Part shown: piece by piece, positions 17,211-26,981 of the stretch | Position numbering within the stretch: the first letter of the stretch is position 1 | Layout of the letters: every line of letters begins with the position of its first letter | From: Acidovorax sp. 1608163 | GTDB taxonomy: Bacteria > Pseudomonadota > Gammaproteobacteria > Burkholderiales > Burkholderiaceae_C | Direction of reading: 5' to 3' | Length of the DNA: 64,000 nt | NCBI RefSeq assembly: GCF_003669015.1 | Contig: NZ_CP033069.1 | Location: 4,226,501 to 4,290,500 of the forward strand | Program-made: the position numbers and the translations under genes | Notes under the pieces: model-generated | Database searches by the model: none | Told to the model about the DNA's origin: nothing | Seen by the model: only the letters and a program-made list of their open reading frames with translations

Positions 17211-18088
17211 CAATGTTCGGCAGCGCCAGGCGCTTCCACCCGCGACACCTTGAACCAGCGCACCGCGCCGCCCTTGGTGTGCAGCACCACAAAATGCAGC
17301 CCGCACAGCTGCAGGTGTTCGCCGCGCTTGGGCACGCGGCCCATTTCGTGGGCGATCAGGCCGCCAATGGTGTCAAACGCGTCCACGGGCTCGCTGCCCT
17401 GGATGTGAACGCCAAAGGCTTCAGACACCCGCTCGATGGGGGTGTCGCCGCTGACGCGGTAGGTCTTGTCGGCCAGGCCAAAGATGTCGCCCGAGTCTTC
17501 GGCAATGTCGAATTCATCCTCAATCTCGCCCACAATCTGTTCAAGCACATCTTCAATGGTGACCAGCCCGGCCACGCGACCAAACTCGTCGATCACGATG
17601 GCCAAGTGGTTGCGGTTGCCGCGAAACTCGCGCAGCAGGTCGTTCAGGCCCTTGCTCTCGGGCACAAACACGGCGGGCCGCAGCAAGGCGCGGATATTGA
17701 GTTCTGGCGCCCGCTGCAGCTTCAGCAGGTCTTTGGCCATGAGGATGCCAATGATGTTCTCCCGCCCACCCTGGAACACCGGAAAGCGCGAGTGGGCCGT
17801 GTCGATCACCGAGCGCAGCAGCACATCGGGCGGCTCATCGATATCGACCATGTCCATGCGGGGTGAGGCCACCATGACATCGCTGGCGGTCATGTCGGCC
17901 ATGCGAATCACTCGCTCAATCATCACACGCGAGTCGGCGCCGATGACCTGGTTGTCCTCGGCCTCCGCCAGGGTCTCGATGAGTTCTTCTGCAGAGTCGG
18001 GGCCGGGGTGTATGAACTCGGCCACCTTTTGCAGAAAAGTGCGCTTGTCTTCCTTTTCGGGCAAACGCCCAGGGTGCGGGTCAGACAC
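17210..18088 (-). CDS. corC: CorC/HlyC-type CBS-domain protein (YbeX), magnesium/cobalt efflux family
   Basis: About 292 residues. Two CBS domains lie in the middle (MTASDVMVASPRMDMVDIDE...; LLRPAVFVPESKGLNDLLRE...VIDEFGRVAGLVTIEDVLEQ), followed by the CorC_HlyC domain (EIEDEFDIAEDSGDIFGLAD). No membrane domain, as in YbeX/CorC. The gene is usually coupled to lnt, as here. Start: the frame opens with TTG at 18154, but GTG 18088 gives the family-like MSDPHPGRLPEKEDKRTFLQ, so I prefer it; both lack a strong ribosome site. The role in metal efflux or ribosome maturation is known for relatives only. Confidence 0.88.
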   Translation of the reverse strand: MSDPHPGRLPEKEDKRTFLQKVAEFIHPGPDSAEELIETLAEAEDNQVIGADSRVMIERVIRMADMTASDVMVASPRMDMVDIDEPPDVLLRSVIDTAHSRFPVFQGGRENIIGILMAKDLLKLQRAPELNIRALLRPAVFVPESKGLNDLLREFRGNRNHLAIVIDEFGRVAGLVTIEDVLEQIVGEIEDEFDIAEDSGDIFGLADKTYRVSGDTPIERVSEAFGVHIQGSEPVDAFDTIGGLIAHEMGRVPKRGEHLQLCGLHFVVLHTKGGAVRWFKVSRVEAPGAAEH

Positions 18089-18297
18089 TGTCGTGGATTG
18101 CAGGACTTGCAGTAGTGGTGAACAGAGCCCAAGGATAGCGGATTGCGTTGACAAGGCAACGACGCAGCGCAGGGCGGCTGCTCATACAAGACTCAGGGGC
18201 GCTGGGTGGGCGCGCTATTGCGCAGCAGGTGCGCGGCGCCCAGGAAATCGCAGGGCAGTGCGGCCCATTTGGCCGAAAGCCCTGCCCGTGTCAGTGC

Positions 18298-18936
18298 TTA
18301 CTCAGCCGACTGGTGGCGTGCGTGCTGCACACCCCGGCGCACTTCCTGCACGCCGGACAGAAAATCCCAGAACTGCTTGGCTTGCTTTTTGAACTGATAG
18401 TCCACCTCGGCAAACTGCTGCTCCACCATCTCGGCCACGCGGGTGTCAAAGCTGGCAGGCTGGATGTGCAGGTAGGCCTCGGATTCAGAGCCATCGCGCT
18501 GCACGGTGGCACCGGCTTTGCGGGCGATCTTGAGCATGGCCGTGTTTTCAGACAGGGCGTGGATGAACACCATGTTCACGCCTTCGTTGCGGGCGTGCAT
18601 GACGGCACGCTCGAACAGGCGGGCACCAAAGCCCCGGCCACGGGCCTGCTTGAGTACGGAAACACCGAACTCTGCGCAGTGCTTGTGCTGGGGATGCTCG
18701 GAGAAAGCCAAGTGGGCCATGGCCACCAGCTCCAGGCGGCGGTTGTAGATGCCAAAAATTTCGTCGCGGCTGAAGTCGAGTTGCTCGGCGTAGCGGCGGA
18801 TTTGCTCGTCATTGGCGGCGTAGCCAAAACGCAGGTAACGGTCTGCGGGCTCCAGCTTGAGCAAGTGGGCGGTAATGCGCTCGCGGTACGAAGGGCCCAG
18901 CGAGCGGATAGGAACCATCAAGGGCGTGGAAGGCAT
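18298..18936 (-). CDS. GNAT-family N-acetyltransferase
   Basis: 212-residue protein with a GNAT fold: the acetyl-CoA loop is VLKQARGRGFGARLFERAV, preceded by AEFGVSV, and ALSENTAMLKIARKAGATVQ follows. The frame is open to ATG 19029, but ATG 18936 has a near-perfect Shine-Dalgarno (AAGGAGG, five bases upstream) and begins MPSTPLMVPIRSLGPSYRER, so I chose it. Substrate unknown. Confidence 0.82.
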   Translation of the reverse strand: MPSTPLMVPIRSLGPSYRERITAHLLKLEPADRYLRFGYAANDEQIRRYAEQLDFSRDEIFGIYNRRLELVAMAHLAFSEHPQHKHCAEFGVSVLKQARGRGFGARLFERAVMHARNEGVNMVFIHALSENTAMLKIARKAGATVQRDGSESEAYLHIQPASFDTRVAEMVEQQFAEVDYQFKKQAKQFWDFLSGVQEVRRGVQHARHQSAE

Positions 18937-19069
18937 GCCTGCCTCCTTGGAAGAATGACTGTTTCGGGTGCGCAGCATGCCGGTGCTGGCGTGCCAGGAT
19001 GCCTTGAGCAGGGCTTTGGTTGCGATCATGGGGTGAACTTTAAGGGTTTTCCCTGATTTTTTCCAGCAG

Positions 19070-19090
19070 TTTTGCTGCAACGCAGCAAAA
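19070..19090. other. Perfect short inverted repeat
   Basis: TTTTGCTGC-AAC-GCAGCAAAA, nine-base arms around three bases, lies between the end of the 19195 gene and the GNAT gene. It could be a hairpin terminator for the leftward ABC operon (without a clean T-run) or an operator for the GNAT gene. No further support. Confidence 0.35.
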
Positions 19091-19194
19091 TAGAGCCACC
19101 ACCCCAGACCTCCGGCACCTGCCAAGTGCACCCAAACTGCCTCATGGTCGCTGCCAACGCAGCCAAATCACCTTACCCGGGGGCATCCAGGCTT

Positions 19195-20136
19195 TCAAGA
19201 CAGGGGTTTCCAGTACAGCGCCTGCCGAGCTGGTGGCTTGGACTGCTCCAATGCGCCCGACAGGGGCGAAACGCATGCGGAGTCCCCCAGCAAGGGCCGA
19301 GCCCCGGCCTCCAGCACCGGCTTGGCACCGGGCAGCAAGACGTGGGCACGGTCCACAGACACCCCCACCTCATGCCCTATGAGCAGGCTCAGGCGTTGCA
19401 GCCCCGCCGAATGGGTCAGCGCCACGCTGCCCGTGTCGGCGCTCATGACCACCTCCCGCATGGCTGAGGCATCTACACGCAGCGCTACCTTGCTCTCTGA
19501 TGGCCGGGCAGGATCGCAGACTGGCATTTCGGGCCCATTGCGACCACCTTTTGACGTGCTACAGTCGCTGCAGTCCGCCTGGGCCGCACGCAAATCGAGC
19601 GACGCCACATTGCCACTGACCCGCACAGCGACGCCATCCACCCGCAGCTCAGCGACCGGCTCCACGGCATGGATGTCAGCCTCGGTCACCACCAGATGGC
19701 GAAACTGCGCTGGCACCGTGACGGAATGCAGCCGTGACCAGCGCCTGCGGTGCCCAGGAGACTGCGCGGCGGGCTCCTGGGCCGCAATGATCACCAGGGT
19801 GTTGCCCTCACGGAACACTCCCAGCCGATGCGCACCATCGTCCGCGTCAGTGGCCGTTTGCCCCAAGGGATAGGTGCGTGCCTCAATACCTTGCCCCGTC
19901 CCAACCAGGACATCAACCGAACGCCGGTAGCCTCCGGCATCGGCGCCCTGCACAATCTGCAAGCGGGTCAGGCCTGCAATGTCCTGGGCATCCAGCACAA
20001 AGGCGGGGTCTGACCGATAGCGTGGCTTGAGCACCTTGAGGCCCGTCAACCCCAAACCACCCCAAAAGAGCAGCAAGGCGGCCATGAAAATCCAGGGGCC
20101 TCGGCGGCGACGGCCCTGTGCCGTGGTGAAGGCCAT
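19195..20136 (-). CDS. Membrane-anchored protein of unknown function in an ABC operon
   Basis: 313 residues. One N-terminal transmembrane helix (WIFMAALLLFWGGLGLTGL, about 15-33) anchors a large, probably periplasmic domain rich in beta strands (LRVDGVAVRVSGNVASLDLR; LRVDASAMREVVMSADTGSV). The pattern of short repeated strands recalls DUF2807-type beta-helix domains, but this is weak. ATG 20136 shares a base with the stop of the permease gene. It is the third gene of an ATPase-permease-this operon and probably works with that transporter. Confidence 0.65.
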   Translation of the reverse strand: MAFTTAQGRRRRGPWIFMAALLLFWGGLGLTGLKVLKPRYRSDPAFVLDAQDIAGLTRLQIVQGADAGGYRRSVDVLVGTGQGIEARTYPLGQTATDADDGAHRLGVFREGNTLVIIAAQEPAAQSPGHRRRWSRLHSVTVPAQFRHLVVTEADIHAVEPVAELRVDGVAVRVSGNVASLDLRAAQADCSDCSTSKGGRNGPEMPVCDPARPSESKVALRVDASAMREVVMSADTGSVALTHSAGLQRLSLLIGHEVGVSVDRAHVLLPGAKPVLEAGARPLLGDSACVSPLSGALEQSKPPARQALYWKPLS

Positions 20137-20966
20137 CACAGCAGCTCTTTCTCTTGCAGGTTGACATACACCAGGCCCCACAGCAGGCCCGGCACCACGA
20201 TCCACACCAAAGCATTGAGCCCATGCAGCCAGGGCGTGAACACCTCGGCTTCCAAGCTCCACCATACGGACAAGGATTCCGTGCGGGCCCCCGTCACCAC
20301 CGTCCATAGCACCGTCAGCACAAACAGCGCAAACCCCACCACCAGGGCCTTGAGCATGCCCGCCTTGCGAAAGTACAGCGTGCCCGCCAAGACAAACGCC
20401 TGACTCGCCCACAGTGCCATCCACAACCCCATCTGGGCGCGCAGCGAGATCACAGCATGCTCTCCACCGTGCGGCCACCACGGCACAAACAAAAAGTACT
20501 TGTCCAGCGACACCACCCCTTCGCTGAGCAGGGGCCGCACAAACACCACCAGTTGCAGCACGGGCCAGGACATCAGCAAAAACAGGGCGCTGTAGGCCAG
20601 CGGGTAAAACACCGCCACCACCAGCACGCACAAGGCCCACTTCTCCAGCACCGATGCCGGCCGCATCAGGATGAGCAAGGCCGACTCGCGCTGCGCAATG
20701 CCATCAAAGTACCGGCCTGCAAACACATAGCCCGTCAGGAAAAGCCCTGAAAAATAAAACGCGGCCTGGACTTCTGCATCGAAGGCCTTGAAGCTGGACA
20801 CACCCAGCGTCAACAGCAGCAGCACCGCATACAAAATGGCCAGCACCAGCAGATAGCCCAGGTAGTGGCGGCGCTGCTCTGCCCAATGGGCCAGCGCCAG
20901 GCATTCAAAACGCGGCCAGTTCCACGCCTGCGTGGATGGCGGTGTCGACGGTGTGTCTTGGCTCAT
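20136..20966 (-). CDS. ABC transporter permease-like membrane protein
   Basis: 276 residues with about six transmembrane helices (LGYLLVLAILYAVLLLLTLG; AAFYFSGLFLTGYVFAG; WALCVLVVAVFYPLAYSALF; MLKALVVGFALFVLTVLWTV; and others). The layout resembles ABC-2-type permeases for small ATPase partners. Its ATG overlaps the stop of the ATPase gene by four bases, which supports a complex with that ATPase. Substrate unknown. Confidence 0.72.
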   Translation of the reverse strand: MSQDTPSTPPSTQAWNWPRFECLALAHWAEQRRHYLGYLLVLAILYAVLLLLTLGVSSFKAFDAEVQAAFYFSGLFLTGYVFAGRYFDGIAQRESALLILMRPASVLEKWALCVLVVAVFYPLAYSALFLLMSWPVLQLVVFVRPLLSEGVVSLDKYFLFVPWWPHGGEHAVISLRAQMGLWMALWASQAFVLAGTLYFRKAGMLKALVVGFALFVLTVLWTVVTGARTESLSVWWSLEAEVFTPWLHGLNALVWIVVPGLLWGLVYVNLQEKELL

Positions 20967-21844
20967 GCGAGGGCTCCTTCTGCGGTGGGTGCACCGTCCG
21001 CCGTGGCCAGGGCTTGCAGCATGGCATCCCGGTTCAAACTCAAGGCTTTGTACAAAAGCTCCAGTTGCAAGGCACCTTCCTCTGGCACCCCAGCCACGCG
21101 CCGGGCCACATAGGCCACCTGTGCGCCCAAGGCCTCCTGGTACAAAAGGCCGTCCGTCGGCAAGGCCTGCGCAGTGGCCGCCACCCCCATGGTCAGGCGC
21201 TCAGCCAATTCGTCCATGCGGGCGGCCAGGGCCAGCCGCCCCTGGTCGATGAACCAGATATGGCTCAGGATGCTCTCGAGGTCGTGCGCCTGGTGGGTGC
21301 TGATCATGACCACGCGCTGTGCCTGCTCAGGCCGCCGCATCAACTCACGAAACTGCCCCCGGCCCACGATGTCCAGACCGTTGGTCGGTTCGTCCATCAA
21401 CAGCAACGGGGTCTGGGTGGCCAAGGCAAAGGCAATGGCGGCCTTCTTCTTCTGGCCCAGGCTCATGGCCTCAAACCGGCTGTCCACCGGCACCTCCAGC
21501 ACCTGCAAATAATCGCTGAACAGAGCGTGCGAAAACCGGGGGTAAAAGCTGCCGTGGGTGCGCGCCAGCTGGGCGGCAGTCAGGTTGGGCAGATGAAACT
21601 CCTCGGGCACGATGTAGATCGAGGCCAGAAACTCCGCCGCGCGTTGCCGGGGCTGAAAACCCAGCACCCGTACACGCCCCTGCCAGGGCGTGAGCAAGCC
21701 ACACAGCAGCCGCAACAAGGTGGACTTGCCGCTGCCGTTGCGGCCAAACACACCATAAATACCCGGCTGCCCAATCTGGGCTGAAAAATCGGCATACAGC
21801 GCTGCCCGGCCATAGCCGTAGTGCAGGCCTTCTATCTGGATCAT
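20963..21844 (-). CDS. ABC transporter ATP-binding protein
   Basis: 293 residues. Walker A GRNGSGKST (34-42), an ABC signature in the variant form MSLGQKKK, Walker B LLLMDEPTNGLD and the switch His in ISTHQAHDLE are present, so it should be active. The YtrB/CcmA-like layout, with a C-terminal regulatory extension of about 90 residues, fits ABC-2 exporters. First gene of a three-gene operon with a permease and an anchored protein; no GntR regulator is beside it, in contrast to Firmicutes ytr operons. Confidence 0.88.
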   Translation of the reverse strand: MIQIEGLHYGYGRAALYADFSAQIGQPGIYGVFGRNGSGKSTLLRLLCGLLTPWQGRVRVLGFQPRQRAAEFLASIYIVPEEFHLPNLTAAQLARTHGSFYPRFSHALFSDYLQVLEVPVDSRFEAMSLGQKKKAAIAFALATQTPLLLMDEPTNGLDIVGRGQFRELMRRPEQAQRVVMISTHQAHDLESILSHIWFIDQGRLALAARMDELAERLTMGVAATAQALPTDGLLYQEALGAQVAYVARRVAGVPEEGALQLELLYKALSLNRDAMLQALATADGAPTAEGALA

Positions 21845-21982
21845 GTCCGCCTCCCGCCCGTCCTGCGGGCTGGCGGATTATGTCTGCGCACCAGGGGCCC
21901 TCTTGCTCTTGCGCCTCAGCTAACGCGGCTGCCGTGACTTTGGTCACGCTCTGCTCAAAGCATGCAGCGTCAGGACCTGCGT

Positions 21983-22465
21983 CTAGACAGGCACAGCGGT
22001 CGTGGCCTTCACGCTGTCCAGCACAAAACTGGTCTTGCAGTCTTGTACGCTGGGGTGCTTGAGCAGGGTGTCCATGATGAAGCGGCTGTAGTGCGCCATG
22101 TCCTGCACCACCACCCGCAGCAAATAGTCCATCTCCCCGGTCAGCGAAGAGCACTCCACCACCTCGGGCCAGGTCTGCACGCTGGCGCGAAACAGGTCCA
22201 TGGGGTTGCGCTTGTGGCTCTCGGTGTGCTTTTCCAGGCGCACATTCAGGTAGGCGATCAGCCCCAGCCCCACCGCCTCGGGCTTGACCAGGGCTACGTA
22301 GCGGTCAATCACCCCAGCCTCTTCCAGCCGCTTGACGCGGCGCAGCACCGCGCTGGGAGAGAGGCCAATCTGGGCGCCAATGTCGTCGTAAGTGGCGCGC
22401 CCATTGATTTGAAGGATGCGAAGGACAGCACTGTCCAAGCGATCCAGCGTGTGTGCAGCAGTCAT
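21983..22465 (-). CDS. Lrp/AsnC-family transcriptional regulator
   Basis: 160 residues. N-terminal helix-turn-helix (LDRLDSAVLRILQINGRATY, IGLSPSAVLRRVKRLEEAGV) and a C-terminal RAM effector domain (VVECSSLTGEMDYLLRVVVQ). It is divergent from hpd with 229 bases between the starts, which suggests control of tyrosine catabolism; Lrp-type regulators of hpd and phhA are common. The effector may be an aromatic amino acid, by inference. The ATG at 22465 is the family start; the longer open frame is not. Confidence 0.9.
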   Translation of the reverse strand: MTAAHTLDRLDSAVLRILQINGRATYDDIGAQIGLSPSAVLRRVKRLEEAGVIDRYVALVKPEAVGLGLIAYLNVRLEKHTESHKRNPMDLFRASVQTWPEVVECSSLTGEMDYLLRVVVQDMAHYSRFIMDTLLKHPSVQDCKTSFVLDSVKATTAVPV

Positions 22466-22694
22466 GCCCGGGATTATGAAAGCGGTGGATCGACGCCACA
22501 GCGCAAACCAGCACACAAACATCATGGTTAACCCTGAATGCGCACAAAACCTGCGCCCAATGCAAAAACACGGATTTTTCCTGCAACTCACTCGGGGCAC
22601 TTTCTCCAAACGCTGTTTTATTGATCTGGGTGGCTTCTAAAGTGGACTCCACCGTGGCAACTGGCCACAAGTCCCTCACAACGGAGCCCCAACC

Positions 22695-23828
22695 ATGAAC
22701 GCAGCATTGCCCCAACAGGCCGCCCAGGCCACCGCCGCCTGGGAGAACCCCATGGGCACCGACGGCTTTGAATTCATCGAATTCGCCGCCCCCGATCCCC
22801 AAGCCATGGGCAAGGTGTTTGAGGGCATGGGCTTCAAGCCCGTGGCCCGGCACCGCCACAAGGCGGTCACCCTGTACCGCCAGGGCGAGATCAACTTCAT
22901 CATCAATGCCGAGCCCGACAGCTTTGCCCAGCGCTTTGCGCGCCTGCATGGCCCCAGCGTCTGCGCCATTGCGTTCCGCGTGCACGATGCCAAAGCCGCC
23001 TACGAACGCGCACTGGGCCTGGGGGCCTGGGGCTACGCTGGCACCGCAGGTCCGGGCGAGCTAAACATCCCCGCCATCAAAGGCGTAGGTGACAGCCTGA
23101 TCTATCTGGTGGACCGCTGGCGCGGCAAGAACGGCGCCAAGCCGGGCGACATTGGCAACATCGGCTTTTTTGACGTGGACTTCGAGCCCCTGCCTGGCGT
23201 CTCGGCCGACGAGGCACTGAACCCCAAGGGCCACGGCCTGACCTACATCGACCACCTCACGCACAACGTGCACCGGGGCCGCATGACCGAGTGGGCCGAC
23301 TTTTACGAGCGCGTGTTCAACTTCCGCGAGATCAAATACTTCGACATCGAAGGCCAGGTCACCGGCGTCAAGAGCAAGGCCATGACCAGCCCGTGCGGCA
23401 AGATCCGCATCCCGATCAATGAGGAAGGCAAGGAAAAGGCCGGCCAGATCCAGGAATACCTGGACATGTACAAGGGCGAAGGCATCCAGCACATCGCCAT
23501 GGGATCGGACGACCTGTATGGCACCGTGGACGCCCTGCGCACCAGCGGCGTGCGCCTGCTCGACACCATCGACACGTACTACGAGCTGGTGGACAAGCGC
23601 ATCCCCGGCCACGGCGAGCCGCTGCAGGCCCTCAAGGACCGCAAGATCCTGGTGGATGGCGTGGCCGGCAAATTGCTGCTGCAAATCTTCAGTGAGAACC
23701 AGTTGGGCCCGATCTTCTTCGAGTTCATCCAGCGCAAGGGGGACGACGGTTTTGGCAACGGCAATTTCAAGGCGCTGTTCGAGTCCATCGAGCTGGACCA
23801 AATGCGCAGGGGTGTGCTGACCAAATAG
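22695..23828 (+). CDS. hpd: 4-hydroxyphenylpyruvate dioxygenase
   Basis: Converts 4-hydroxyphenylpyruvate to homogentisate with O2, using Fe(II). 377 residues. The iron ligands are visible: His187 ([12 protein letters not shown]), His266 ([11 protein letters not shown]) and Glu343 ([14 protein letters not shown]). The C-terminal [15 protein letters not shown] motif is diagnostic. It is followed by a Bug receptor and phhA on the same strand; together hpd and phhA make a Phe to Tyr to homogentisate route, but no homogentisate dioxygenase is in the window. Confidence 0.96.
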   Translation: MNAALPQQAAQATAAWENPMGTDGFEFIEFAAPDPQAMGKVFEGMGFKPVARHRHKAVTLYRQGEINFIINAEPDSFAQRFARLHGPSVCAIAFRVHDAKAAYERALGLGAWGYAGTAGPGELNIPAIKGVGDSLIYLVDRWRGKNGAKPGDIGNIGFFDVDFEPLPGVSADEALNPKGHGLTYIDHLTHNVHRGRMTEWADFYERVFNFREIKYFDIEGQVTGVKSKAMTSPCGKIRIPINEEGKEKAGQIQEYLDMYKGEGIQHIAMGSDDLYGTVDALRTSGVRLLDTIDTYYELVDKRIPGHGEPLQALKDRKILVDGVAGKLLLQIFSENQLGPIFFEFIQRKGDDGFGNGNFKALFESIELDQMRRGVLTK

Positions 23829-23889
23829 CACGCCTGCGGAAACAGACCGTTACCTATACTGAGCAGCATTCGCATCCGGAGAAACCCAC

Positions 23890-24858
23890 ATGCTGCTTCG
23901 TTCCCTCTTCTTTGGCGCACTGCTGTGCGGCGGTGCCACGCTTGCGTTGGCACAAAATCCCGGCGCACCGCTGACCATTGTGGTGCCTTACCCCGCAGGA
24001 GGCCCGCTGGACACCGCTGCCCGCCTGCTGGCAGACGGTGCCAAAGCCCAACTGGGCGCCATTGCGGTGGAGAACAAGCCCGGCGCAGGTGGCAACACCG
24101 GCGCCGAGCTGGTGGCCAAGTCACCCAAGGGCAGCAACCAGCTGCTCATGGGCGCCGTGGCCACCCATGCCGTCAATCCCTGGCTGTACAAAAGCTTTCC
24201 CTACAACCCGATCAAGGACTTCAAGCCGCTGGTGCTCGTGGCGCGCACACCCAATGTGCTGGTGATGAATGCAGAGCAAGCCAAAAAACTCGGCATCAAC
24301 ACCACTGCCGATCTGGTGCAGTACCTCAAGAAGAACCCGGACCAGCTCAAGTACGGCTCGGGTGGCAACGGCAGCATCGGCCACATTGCGGCAGAAATGT
24401 TCAAGTCGCTGACCAACACCAAGATGGGCCACACCCCTTACCAAGGGTCTGCCCCCGCCTTGGCGGCGCTGACTTCGGGGCAGGTGGGCCTGGTGTTTGA
24501 CAACCTGGCATCGGCCCTGCCCCACATCCAATCGGGCAAGTTCAAGGCCCTGGGGGTCACCACCCTCAGCCGCGACAAGGCGCTGCCGGACGTGCCCAGC
24601 ATCAACGACTCGGTGCAAGGCTTCAATGTGTCGACCTGGTTTGGGCTGTTTGCACCCGCCAGTCTGCCTGACGCCGACGCTCGCCGTTATGCCAACGCAT
24701 TCACTGCAGTGATGCAGTCGGCGCCGGGCAAGGCAGGCCTGCAAAAGATGGGGATTTCGCCAGAAGAGCTGAGCCTGGACGGTTTTTCGCAGTTCGTGAA
24801 GTCTGAGTACAACAAGTACGAGTTCTTGATCAAGGCCGCAAAAATCAAAATCAATTAG
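23890..24858 (+). CDS. Bug/TctC-type tripartite tricarboxylate transporter receptor
   Basis: 322-residue periplasmic binding protein. Signal peptide MLLRSLFFGALLCGGATLALAQ in shortened form (about 1-21), then PLTIVVPYPAGGPLDTAARL, the Bug signature, and GNTGAELVAKSPKGSNQLLM. Bug proteins bind carboxylic acids and amino acids. No membrane components (TctA/TctB) are nearby, so it is an orphan receptor. Lying between hpd and phhA it may bind an aromatic or related acid, by inference. Confidence 0.9.
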   Translation: MLLRSLFFGALLCGGATLALAQNPGAPLTIVVPYPAGGPLDTAARLLADGAKAQLGAIAVENKPGAGGNTGAELVAKSPKGSNQLLMGAVATHAVNPWLYKSFPYNPIKDFKPLVLVARTPNVLVMNAEQAKKLGINTTADLVQYLKKNPDQLKYGSGGNGSIGHIAAEMFKSLTNTKMGHTPYQGSAPALAALTSGQVGLVFDNLASALPHIQSGKFKALGVTTLSRDKALPDVPSINDSVQGFNVSTWFGLFAPASLPDADARRYANAFTAVMQSAPGKAGLQKMGISPEELSLDGFSQFVKSEYNKYEFLIKAAKIKIN

Positions 24859-24923
24859 CCGCCAAAGGTCGGGCGCATGCGGCCCGCAGAGTGAACAGGG
24901 CCTGGGCGGCACAGGAGCAAACC

Positions 24924-25766
24924 ATGGGACAACCCCCTGTCGTCTACGGCCAATCCACCCGCCCACCCCGTGGCGACTACTCTCGCGCAGACGAGGGCTA
25001 CACCTGCGCGCAAAACCACGCGGCCTACACCGCTGCCAACCACGACACCTACCGGCGCCTTTACGAGCGCCAATGCGCCCTGTTGCCCAGCCTGGCCAGC
25101 GATGCCTTCATAGAGGCCCTGCCCTCGCTGGGCGTGAAGGACCACATTCCGCGCTTTGAAGAAATCAACGACCGCCTGTACCGCGCCACACGCTGGGAGA
25201 TTGTGGCCGTGCCGGGGTTGATCCCTGAGGTGCCCTTCTTCACGCTGCTGGCCAACCGCAAGTTCCCCGTCACCGACTGGATTCGCAAGCCCGAAGAGTT
25301 TGACTACATCGTCGAGCCCGACATCTTCCACGACCTGTTCGGCCATGTGCCCTTGCTCTTCAACCCCGTGTTTGCCGACTACGTGCAACGCTACGGCCAG
25401 GGCGGGCTCAAGGCCCAGGGGCTGGGGGCGTGCGAGATGCTCAGCCGCCTGTACTGGTACACGATCGAGTTCGGGCTGATCCGTCAGGCCAACGGCCTGC
25501 GGGCCTACGGTGCGGGCATTCTCAGCTCATCGGGCGAGCTGCCCTATGCCGTGCAAAGCCCTGAGCCACAGCGCCTGCCGCTACAGCTGCAGCGCACCAT
25601 GCGCACGCGCTACAAGATCGACACCTACCAGCAGACCTACTTCGTGATCGACAGCTTTGAGCAGCTGTTTGACATGACCGCTGCAGACTTCACCCCCCTG
25701 TACGAGCAATTGCGCGGCTTGCCGGAGTTTGCGGCCGACGAGCGCGAAGCCGCAGTGCCAGCCTGA
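24924..25766 (+). CDS. phhA: Phenylalanine 4-monooxygenase
   Basis: Pterin-dependent hydroxylation of Phe to Tyr. 280 residues, the short bacterial type without regulatory ACT domain. Iron ligands His136 and His141 in FHDLFGHVPLL and Glu182 in YWYTIEFGL; the pterin-side PGLIPEVPFF is at 97-106. The frame allows a GTG at 24891, but ATG 24924 has AGGAG seven bases before it and is preferred. No phhB (pterin carbinolamine dehydratase) lies next to it. Confidence 0.95.
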   Translation: MGQPPVVYGQSTRPPRGDYSRADEGYTCAQNHAAYTAANHDTYRRLYERQCALLPSLASDAFIEALPSLGVKDHIPRFEEINDRLYRATRWEIVAVPGLIPEVPFFTLLANRKFPVTDWIRKPEEFDYIVEPDIFHDLFGHVPLLFNPVFADYVQRYGQGGLKAQGLGACEMLSRLYWYTIEFGLIRQANGLRAYGAGILSSSGELPYAVQSPEPQRLPLQLQRTMRTRYKIDTYQQTYFVIDSFEQLFDMTAADFTPLYEQLRGLPEFAADEREAAVPA

Positions 25767-25785
25767 AACCTGCCTGAAATCGGCG

Positions 25786-26682
25786 TCAGGGCCTGGCGAT
25801 TTCGTCCAGACACGCTTGCACTACCAACGGATGCAATGCCATTTGCAGGTGGGCCACATCGCTGATGAGGCGGTGCTGTGCCCCCGGCAAGGCAGCGGTG
25901 GAGGCGGGAAAGACAATGTTGTCGCAAGGCGAGTACCAACACACGAACAAGCTGCGCCGCTCGGGTGACTCTTGCCCCGCCAAGGCTTGCAGCCAGGGGC
26001 TGTCCAGCCGCATCTGGCGGCCATTTTCAGCATGGCTGAAGCGGCCCAGCCAGGTGCCTGCGTGGGGCGTACCCAAGGTCAACACGCGGTGCACGCGCGC
26101 ATCTCCCTCCGCGGCCCGCAGCCACGCCCGGGCGGCCAGCCCGCCCATGCTGTGGCACAGCAGCACCGGGGGCTGGCCGGTCGCTGCCGTGACACGCTGC
26201 ACGGCCTGCTCAATGGCATCGATATACGCATCGATGGAGCCGATGACGGGCTCCAGATTGACCGCCACATGGGCATGGCCCGCAGCCCGCAAGCGGGGCA
26301 GCCAATGCAGCCACACGCCCCGGTTGCACATGAAGCCATGCACCAGCACCACTCCCCGCGCCCCATTGGGCTGGGCAGGCAGCCAATCGGGTTCGGTATG
26401 GGCAAAAAAAGGCTGGCGCCAGCAAAACACGAGCAAGGCGACCCCCAGCTCGCACCACCAGGCCCGCAGCAATTGGGGCACCGAGGCCACGGGCACGGCA
26501 TCGCGCCGATTGAGGCGCTGCATGGCCATGAACTCCAGGCCCATGACGGCCACAAACACCAGCAGCGGCAACAACACCGCCCCGCAGGCCAGCCACGGCC
26601 GCTCAGGCCACCACCACACCAGACACCCCACGGCGTACAAGAGCAACGACAACAAAAACACCTTCTGAGAACGGGCAAGCAT
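25786..26682 (-). CDS. Membrane-anchored alpha/beta hydrolase (lipase/esterase-like)
   Basis: 298 residues. Two N-terminal transmembrane helices (VFLLSLLLYAVGCLVWWW; WLACGAVLLPLLVFVAVMGL) precede an alpha/beta hydrolase domain: oxyanion region VVLVHGFMCNRGVW, nucleophile motif CHSMGG, and a likely catalytic His late in the sequence (DVAHLQMALHP). TLGTPHAGT is typical of triacylglycerol-lipase-like enzymes. Substrate unknown. It ends 19 bases from the end of phhA, convergent. Confidence 0.82.
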   Translation of the reverse strand: MLARSQKVFLLSLLLYAVGCLVWWWPERPWLACGAVLLPLLVFVAVMGLEFMAMQRLNRRDAVPVASVPQLLRAWWCELGVALLVFCWRQPFFAHTEPDWLPAQPNGARGVVLVHGFMCNRGVWLHWLPRLRAAGHAHVAVNLEPVIGSIDAYIDAIEQAVQRVTAATGQPPVLLCHSMGGLAARAWLRAAEGDARVHRVLTLGTPHAGTWLGRFSHAENGRQMRLDSPWLQALAGQESPERRSLFVCWYSPCDNIVFPASTAALPGAQHRLISDVAHLQMALHPLVVQACLDEIARP

Positions 26683-26981
26683 GGGCGGTGGCGCGGTAGG
26701 GAAATGTGAGGGCCCGGCAAGGCCAGAGCACGTTGGCGGGCAGTGTGCACCAGCCCGGCCAGGGGCGCCCGGCTACGGGCGCCGCCCCGCAATTTCCCGC
26801 GGATTCTGTCGCCTGCGAGACGTAGAACGCATCCACCCTAGGACAAGCCCGATAACCGCGCTGCCCCGCGTGCTCCCAGAATGGGAATGCAAGCCGTTTA
26901 TCCCAGCGGCCACTCGGTTTATCAACCCGCCAAACCCGCCATTGCGCCTCAGGCCCTCATTGGCGAGCACAAGGAATTCGC
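26683..26981. other. Divergent region between hydrolase and fadD, with one GC-rich hairpin
   Basis: About 300 bases with no gene. It holds a perfect 8-bp stem, GGCGCCCG at 26764-26771 and CGGGCGCC at 26776-26783, with a GCTA loop. This could be a structured leader or a protein site; no T-tract follows. An AAGGAA ribosome site lies just before fadD. Confidence 0.45.
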
